A DNA stretch of 64,000 nt, taken from positions 1 to 64,000 of the forward strand of contig CAZDCO010000002.1 of the NCBI GenBank assembly GCA_964504025.1. Reading direction: 5' to 3'. A model generated the notes under the pieces. That model worked only from the letters and a program-made list of their open reading frames with translations. It searched no databases and had not been told where the DNA came from. Origin of the DNA: Scatosoma sp964504025. GTDB taxonomy: Bacteria; Bacillota; Clostridia; Christensenellales; Borkfalkiaceae. A program made the translations under genes and the position numbers. Each line of letters begins with the position of its first letter. Positions within the stretch are counted from its first letter, which is position 1. Positions 59,186-64,000 of the stretch are shown in pieces.

Positions 59186-60349
59186 GTGAACGTCATTCAA
59201 ACGGATAAAGAGTACGTCGCAAACACCTACGCGCGCTTTCCCTTAGTCCTCACCAAAGGCAAGGGATCGATCGTCTACGACGATAAAAAGCAAGCGTATA
59301 TCGATATGGGGACGGGAATCGCCGTCAACGCGTTCGGCGTTGCCGATAAAGTTTGGCAAAAGGCGGTAAAGAAACAACTCGGACGTATCCAGCATACGTC
59401 CAATCTCTATTTCAACGCGCCGTGCGCAACGTTGGCAAAGGAGTTATGTACGCGTACGGGCATGAAAAAAGTCTTTTTCTCCAACTCGGGCGCGGAAGCG
59501 AACGAGTGCGCGATCAAGGCGGCGAGAAAGTACGGCGAAAGCACGAAAGGGAAGGACTGTTTCACGATCGTTACCTTAAAAAACAGTTTTCACGGGCGTA
59601 CGATCACGACGCTTTCGGCAACGGGGCAGGACGTCTTCCACGCGCATTTCACGCCGATGACGGACGGGTTCGTGCACGCGACGGCGAACGATTTGGACGA
59701 CTTGCGTTCCCTCGTGCAGGCGAATCGCTGTTGCGCCGTGATGATCGAACTCGTACAGGGCGAAGGCGGCGTATTGCCGTTGGATAAGGCGTACGTACAA
59801 GGCGTGGAAAAACTTTGTCGGGAAGAGGATATGTTGCTGATTGTGGACGAAGTGCAAACGGGCAACGGCCGTACGGGAAGTTTATACGCGTTTATGCAAT
59901 ACGGCATTACCCCCGACGTCGTTACGACGGCGAAAGGTTTGGGCGGCGGATTGCCGATCGGCGCGACGCTACTCGGCGAGCGCGCGGAAAAATTGTTCAC
60001 GGCAGGGCTGAACGGATCGACGTTCGGCGGCAACCCGACGGCGTGCGCAGGCGCGTTGTCGATCTTGCGACGGATTGACGAGAAAGTATTGCAAGGGGTA
60101 CGCGAACGGAGCGAGTATATCTTTGAACAACTGCAAGGCGCGAAGGGCGTCAAGAGCGTATCGGGCATGGGCTTGATGATCGGGATCGAATGTGAAAAGG
60201 ACGCCACGGAAATCGTGTTGCGCTGTATGGAACGGGGAGTGCTCGTACTCAAAGCGAAAGAAAAATTGCGCCTGTTGCCTGCGTTGAATATTCCCCTCCC
60301 TCTATTGGAAAAAGCGATAAAAATTATAAAGGAAGAATGTGAAAAATGA
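59186..60349 (+). CDS. argD: Acetylornithine aminotransferase
   Basis: A 387-residue class III PLP aminotransferase. FSNSGAEANECAIKAARKYG near 94-113, FHGRT near 135, DEVQTGNGRTGSLYA-type block near 222 and the PLP lysine K250 in TTAKGLGGGLPIG are all present. It starts with GTG at 59186, preceded by TAGGAGAG. It overlaps argF by 4 nt. Confidence 0.95.
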   Translation: MNVIQTDKEYVANTYARFPLVLTKGKGSIVYDDKKQAYIDMGTGIAVNAFGVADKVWQKAVKKQLGRIQHTSNLYFNAPCATLAKELCTRTGMKKVFFSNSGAEANECAIKAARKYGESTKGKDCFTIVTLKNSFHGRTITTLSATGQDVFHAHFTPMTDGFVHATANDLDDLRSLVQANRCCAVMIELVQGEGGVLPLDKAYVQGVEKLCREEDMLLIVDEVQTGNGRTGSLYAFMQYGITPDVVTTAKGLGGGLPIGATLLGERAEKLFTAGLNGSTFGGNPTACAGALSILRRIDEKVLQGVRERSEYIFEQLQGAKGVKSVSGMGLMIGIECEKDATEIVLRCMERGVLVLKAKEKLRLLPALNIPLPLLEKAIKIIKEECEK

Positions 60350-61248
60350 TGCATTTGTTAAAGTTGCAAGACCTGACCTCTAAACAGATCAACGAAATTT
60401 TGAATACTGCGGATCAACTGAAATTTGAAAAGAAAAACGGCATTACGCACCACCTCTTAAAGGGCAAAACGCTGGGTATGATCTTTACGAAATCGTCCAC
60501 GCGTACGCGCGTATCCTTCGAGGTAGGCATGTACGACTTGGGCGGCAACGCACTCTTTTTAAGCTCGCGCGATTTACAAATCGGGCGCGGCGAACCCGTA
60601 CAGGACACGGCGCGCGTACTCTCGCGCTATTTGGACGGCATCATGATCCGTACCTACGAACAAAGCGAAGTGGAAGCGTTGGCGCAGTACGGTTCGATTC
60701 CCGTAATCAACGGCTTGACCGATTATTGCCACCCTTGCCAAGTGCTTGCCGACCTGATGACCATTCGCGAGCATAAGGGCGGACTTGCGGGGAACAAACT
60801 TTGCTATATCGGCGACGGAAACAATATGACCAACTCGTTGATTGTCGGCGGTATCAAGACGGGTATGGAAGTATCCGTGGCTTGTCCGAACGGCTATCGT
60901 CCCGACGAGAAGTTGATGCAATGGGCGGCGGAGAACGGAAAGTTCACTTGCACCGATAACGTCATGGAAGCGGCGGAGGGAGCGGACGTACTCTATACCG
61001 ACGTATGGGCGTCGATGGGACAGGAGAGCGAAGCGGAAGCGCGCAAGAAGATCTTTAAGGGGTATCAAATCAACGCCGACGTCATGCGCGTGGCGAACGA
61101 TAAGGCAATGGTTATGCACTGCTTGCCTGCGCACCGCGGCGAAGAGATCACCGAGGACGTTTTGGAAGCGCACGCCGACGAAATTTTCGACGAGGCGGAA
61201 AACAGATTGCACGTACAAAAAGCGGTGCTCGTTACCTGCATGGCTTGA
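60346..61248 (+). CDS. argF: Ornithine carbamoyltransferase
   Basis: A 300-residue enzyme making citrulline. The carbamoyl phosphate loop FTKSSTRTR is at 47-55, ornithine-site HPCQ near 127 and the catalytic HCLPAHRGEEIT near 256 are intact. The size suits a biosynthetic OTC. The start overlaps argD (ATGATG); the second M is an equally good start. It is the last arg gene of the operon. Confidence 0.95.
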   Translation: MMHLLKLQDLTSKQINEILNTADQLKFEKKNGITHHLLKGKTLGMIFTKSSTRTRVSFEVGMYDLGGNALFLSSRDLQIGRGEPVQDTARVLSRYLDGIMIRTYEQSEVEALAQYGSIPVINGLTDYCHPCQVLADLMTIREHKGGLAGNKLCYIGDGNNMTNSLIVGGIKTGMEVSVACPNGYRPDEKLMQWAAENGKFTCTDNVMEAAEGADVLYTDVWASMGQESEAEARKKIFKGYQINADVMRVANDKAMVMHCLPAHRGEEITEDVLEAHADEIFDEAENRLHVQKAVLVTCMA

Positions 61249-61266
61249 AAATAAGGGAGGAAAATT

Positions 61267-62115
61267 ATGTTACATACGATTGCAAACGAAAACATGACCG
61301 TCAAAGTCAACGATATCGGCGCGGAGCTGTATAGCGTGGTGGTAGACGGCAAAGAATGGATTTGGCAAAACCCGACGGGAGAATGGGCAGGACACGCGCC
61401 CGTTCTCTTCCCCGTTTGCGGCAAGTGCGGCTTGCTGCACGAGGGGGTAGAATACCCGATCACGAAGCACGGCATTTGCCGCCGCGCGCAATTCACGTTG
61501 GCGGCGCGCGGAGAGGATTTCCTCGATTTCACGTTCGCTTCGTCCGAGGAAACGAAAAAGGAATATCCCTTCGACTTCCTCTTTCACGCGATCTACCGTA
61601 TCGACGGCAAGAAGTTGACGGTGGAATACGTCGTGGAAAACACGGGGGATACGCCGCTGTACTTTGCTTGCGGTTGCCACGAATCGTACAACATCGATAA
61701 GCCGTTGGACGAATATAAACTCGTTTACGAAAAGGAAGAGAAGTTTATCTATCACGTACACGATCAAAACGGACTGCTGACGGGCGAAACGTACGACGGC
61801 GGCAGCGGCACGACGCTGGATATGCCCTGTGATCGCCTGCAAAACGGCGATACCGTCATCATGAAAGATATGCGTTCGCGCAAGGTGCGTTTGGAAGAAA
61901 AGAGCGGCAAACCGTTGGCGGAAATCACCTACGACGGCTTCCCCGTAATGCTGTTGTGGCACGCGGATAATGCGGCGTATATCTGCATCGAACCGTGGAC
62001 GAACGTCCCCGATTCCGCTACGACGCCCGACGTGGAGTTCTCCACGAAATACGGCGTGCTGCCCGTTGCGCCCAAGTCGGTAAAAACGATGGTACACAGC
62101 GTAGAGTATCTTTGA
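61267..62115 (+). CDS. Aldose 1-epimerase family protein
   Basis: A 282-residue galactose mutarotase-like beta protein. GAELYSVVVDGKEWIWQ at 19-35, GHAPVLFPVCGK near 42-53 and a histidine in KHGICRR near 73 fit the LacX-like subgroup of hexose mutarotases. The catalytic acid is probably in the C-terminal WHADNAAYICIEPW block. It may act on sugar or sugar phosphate anomers; the exact substrate is unknown. GGGAGG precedes the ATG, 18 nt after argF, so it may be co-transcribed with the arg operon. Confidence 0.85.
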   Translation: MLHTIANENMTVKVNDIGAELYSVVVDGKEWIWQNPTGEWAGHAPVLFPVCGKCGLLHEGVEYPITKHGICRRAQFTLAARGEDFLDFTFASSEETKKEYPFDFLFHAIYRIDGKKLTVEYVVENTGDTPLYFACGCHESYNIDKPLDEYKLVYEKEEKFIYHVHDQNGLLTGETYDGGSGTTLDMPCDRLQNGDTVIMKDMRSRKVRLEEKSGKPLAEITYDGFPVMLLWHADNAAYICIEPWTNVPDSATTPDVEFSTKYGVLPVAPKSVKTMVHSVEYL

Positions 62116-62116
62116 T

Positions 62117-62326
62117 ATGGCGTTTCAAACGGGAAAATATCGCCACTTTAAGGGCAAGGAATACGAGGCGTTGTATATAGCGAAAGATTCGGAGACGGGG
62201 GAAGAAACGGTCGTCTACCGCGCGTTATACGGCGACGGGCAAATTTGGGTGCGCCCGTTGCGCATGTGGAACGAACTTGTGGAAAAGGACGGAAAACAGG
62301 TCGAGCGGTTTACCTATATCGGGTAA
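62117..62326 (+). CDS. DUF1653 domain protein
   Basis: A 69-residue single-domain protein: GKYRHFKGKEYEALYIAKDSETGEE, VVYRALYGDGQIWVRPLRMW and ERFTYIG. The pattern is the DUF1653 family, small cytosolic beta proteins of unknown function. It starts 1 nt after the epimerase stop, so it is translationally coupled to it. Confidence 0.88.
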   Translation: MAFQTGKYRHFKGKEYEALYIAKDSETGEETVVYRALYGDGQIWVRPLRMWNELVEKDGKQVERFTYIG

Positions 62327-62358
62327 ACGGGCACGGCAGGTATGCGTCGAATAGGAAA

Positions 62359-62396
62359 AAAACGGCGTCGTCGCAAACTTGCGACGACGCCGTTTT
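62359..62396. terminator. Bidirectional terminator
   Basis: AAAACGGCGTCGTCGC pairs perfectly with GCGACGACGCCGTTTT around AAACTT. It serves both the plus-strand arg/epimerase/DUF1653 run and the convergent permease gene. Confidence 0.9.
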
Positions 62397-62409
62397 ACGG
62401 TCGTAAAGA

Positions 62410-63564
62410 TTATACGAAAAGGAGTGCGAACGCCGTCATAACGGCGAGAAAACCGAAATTGAAGAGGGAAAAGAGCAGGATGTACCGCTTGCTTTTATCG
62501 GGGTTGTGCTTGACGTACTCTCTAAACGTGATCAGGCTGGCAAGAGAGGAAATGAGTGTACCGCAACCGCCGATATTCACGCCGACGAGCAACGCCTGCC
62601 AGTTGGCGGTAAATTGCGATAAAAGGATCGCCGACGGCACGTTGCTGATACATTGACAGCATAATACGGACACGAGCAACGTGTTTTTTGAGAGTAAATA
62701 TTCGAAGAGCGACTTTACGCCGTCGATCCTTGCCATATTTCCCGAAAAGACGAAGAACGCCACGAAGGTGAACAGGAGCGCGTAATCGACGTCCTTTAAC
62801 GCTTTGCGATCGAGGAATAAGAGGCAAAGCGGAATGACGATCAAACCCGTTTGATAGGGCACGACGCGGAAGACGATCACGATCGAGTAGACGAAGAGCA
62901 AGCCGTAGACGATCGTGCGCCATACGGGGAGCTTTACGGGCTCGTCGGAGAGGGAGAGCGGTTCTTTCTTGACGAACAGGCAACACGCGGTAACGAGGGC
63001 GATCGCCAAGAGAAAGTGGGGGAGCATCGTCCAAGTGAACGCGCCCGTCGGAATGGAAAATTTCGTGTATAGATATAAGTTTTGCGGATTGCCGAACGGG
63101 GTAAGCATACCGCCGAGGTTCGCCGCGATATTTTGCATGATGAATGTAAACGCCATATACTGCTTTTTATCCGTCGAGGACAGTACGAAATAGCCCAAGG
63201 GTAAAAAGGTGAGAAGAGCCATATCGTTGGCGATCAGCATAGAGCCTAAAAAAGTGATATAGACGAGGGCGAGAATACACGCGCGCGTGTTGCGGAAGAG
63301 TTGCACGATCTTCCTTGCCAAAACGTAGAAAAACCGAATGTTTTTCAGCGCGCAAACGACGGCTAACACGCAAAACAGACAGGTGAGCGTCTTAAAGTCG
63401 AAATAGCCCAAATACGCCTCGTCGGGCGGAACGAAAAAAGTGGTAACGACGGCGGCGCAAACGGCGATGCAAAGCACGATGTTCTTTTTGGCGAACGCGA
63501 CGAGCGCGTGCGCAGCGCGTGTGAGAAAGGTATTTTTTCGTTGCGTTGAAGGGGCGGTTTGCAT
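62410..63564 (-). CDS. SLC13/ArsB-type anion permease
   Basis: A 384-residue membrane protein of the ion-transporter superfamily with about ten to twelve hydrophobic segments. IANDMALLTFLPLGYF near 112, NIAANLGGMLTPFGNPQN near 146 (helical hairpin) and the related second hairpin SNVPSAILLSQF with VNIGGCGTLISSLASLI near 330-350 show the two-fold repeat. Substrates of relatives are dicarboxylates, citrate, sulfate or arsenite; the one here is unknown. The ATG at 63564 is chosen because the longer frame upstream has no membrane or family match. It is convergent with DUF1653. Confidence 0.85.
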   Translation of the reverse strand: MQTAPSTQRKNTFLTRAAHALVAFAKKNIVLCIAVCAAVVTTFFVPPDEAYLGYFDFKTLTCLFCVLAVVCALKNIRFFYVLARKIVQLFRNTRACILALVYITFLGSMLIANDMALLTFLPLGYFVLSSTDKKQYMAFTFIMQNIAANLGGMLTPFGNPQNLYLYTKFSIPTGAFTWTMLPHFLLAIALVTACCLFVKKEPLSLSDEPVKLPVWRTIVYGLLFVYSIVIVFRVVPYQTGLIVIPLCLLFLDRKALKDVDYALLFTFVAFFVFSGNMARIDGVKSLFEYLLSKNTLLVSVLCCQCISNVPSAILLSQFTANWQALLVGVNIGGCGTLISSLASLITFREYVKHNPDKSKRYILLFSLFNFGFLAVMTAFALLFV

Positions 63565-63674
63565 ATCCGAACGATACTCCCGTAAGACTGAATTTCCGTA
63601 GGATATTATAAGCCCTTTTCGTGAAAAAAGCAACGATTTTCTATGTGAAAATCGTTTTTTCGTCGCTTTTATAC

Positions 63675-63703
63675 TTGTTTTTTCAACGCATGCGTGATAT
63701 AAT
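63675..63703 (+). promoter_or_regulatory. Promoter of the MFS gene
   Basis: TTGTTT and TATAAT with a 17-bp spacer, 32 bp before the ATG. Confidence 0.7.
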
Positions 63704-63735
63704 ATAGAACATATAAAAAGAAACGGGGTAACGTA

Positions 63736-64000
63736 ATGAAAAAATGGAGAGAAATACCGCGCACGACGTGGCTTTTGGCGTTGTGCTGGCTGGTATACGC
63801 AGGTTCGTTGTTGGGTAAGGTAAACTACGCAGCGAACATCACGCAAATCGAAGATACCTATCACGTAACGCACGCGGACGCTGGTATGGCGAGCACGTTC
63901 TACTTCTTCGCTTACGGCGTGGGACAGGTAGTTAACGGGTTGCTTTGCAAAAAATACCCTTTGAAATACGTCGTGTTCGGCGGTTTGATGGTTTCCGCCT
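63736..64000 (+). CDS. MFS transporter, cut by the window end
   Basis: The first 88 codons of a major facilitator protein starting MKKWREIPRTTWLLALCW. TM1 is followed by LGKVNYAANITQIEDTY, then TM2 with GMASTFYFFAYGVGQVVNGLL, here split by the loop, and a basic CKKYPLKYVV loop. The NYAAN and YGVGQ patterns resemble organophosphate or sugar-phosphate antiporters. The frame is open to the end of the window; the rest lies outside. Confidence 0.85.
   Translation, partial: MKKWREIPRTTWLLALCWLVYAGSLLGKVNYAANITQIEDTYHVTHADAGMASTFYFFAYGVGQVVNGLLCKKYPLKYVVFGGLMVSA

Noticed and set aside
1..64000. tRNA genes, rRNA genes and CRISPR arrays
   Set aside because: No TTCGANTC-type T arms in cloverleaf context, no rRNA sequence and no regularly spaced identical repeats with unique spacers. 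The 22-bp GTAGAGT array has only 7 conserved bases per unit and no spacers of CRISPR size.

Overview
The window looks like a scaffold from an uncultured Clostridia-type member of the Bacillota (inference). Several things point that way. Promoters are SigA-like, with TTGACA/TATAAT-type boxes and a spacer that is almost always 17 bp. Ribosome binding sites are strong AGGAG type. A T-box riboswitch is present. The gene set includes rpmE / DUF1385-prmC / prfA, Asp23-DAK2(FakA)-recG, a DUF5685 + J-like pair, DegV, yicC-gmk-rpoZ-priA-def-fmt-rsmB-rlmN-rpe and minD. Superoxide reductase and a rubredoxin flavoprotein in place of an obvious SOD or catalase suggest an anaerobe. There are no rRNA or tRNA genes, no CRISPR array and no complete insertion sequence. 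A run of 100 N at 11906-12005 is a scaffold gap inside repeated DNA.

Layout. 1-2650: polar amino-acid ABC importer. 2650-7000: repeats, then a TrpB2-like tryptophan synthase beta chain on the minus strand behind a T-box with a UGG (Trp) specifier, a YfcE phosphodiesterase and an MDR reductase. 6900-14400: L31, a fused DUF1385-PrmC protein, RF1, an aminotransferase, repeats with the gap, a small P-loop protein and threonine synthase. 14470-18150: DUF5685, a J-like protein without HPD, a membrane protein and RlmD. 18240-19700: an AT-richer AAA/DUF4143 ATPase with a broken gene remnant, probably acquired. 19800-25200: rhomboid-like protein, RluA, LuxS, nitroreductase, TIM-barrel protein, superoxide reductase with a flavin-rubredoxin partner, S21 and an unknown. 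25280-39900: a long housekeeping run from pcrA and ligA through gmk, rpoZ, priA, def, fmt, rsmB, rlmN and rpe to a MATE exporter. 40000-48850: L28, Asp23, FakA-like, RecG, a HisIE with a degraded HisI zinc site, a 22-bp phased repeat, MinD and a MinE-like protein, repeats, DegV and TrmO. 48990-53005: metF, a stand-alone MetH reactivation domain and a short metH. 53080-61250: argG-H-C-J-B-D-F, a full arginine pathway from glutamate with bifunctional ArgJ, interrupted by a repeat cassette between argJ and argB. 61260-64000: aldose epimerase, DUF1653, an SLC13-type permease and the start of an MFS gene.

Two dispersed repeat families recur together. One is a ~100-bp element with imperfect terminal inverted repeats (AAAAGCGTT...AACGCTTTT) and a central GCGTAC/GTACGC hairpin. 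The other is a palindromic repeat that starts GTCATTGCGAG. At all four loci of the first family the second follows within about 120 bp.

I did not find an unmistakable new multi-gene system. The most interesting leads are the Trp T-box with a non-canonical bulge on a solitary trpB2, the paired repeat cassettes (one inside the arg operon), the HisI domain without its zinc ligands, the 22-bp phased repeats upstream of minD, and an apparently leaderless pcrA.
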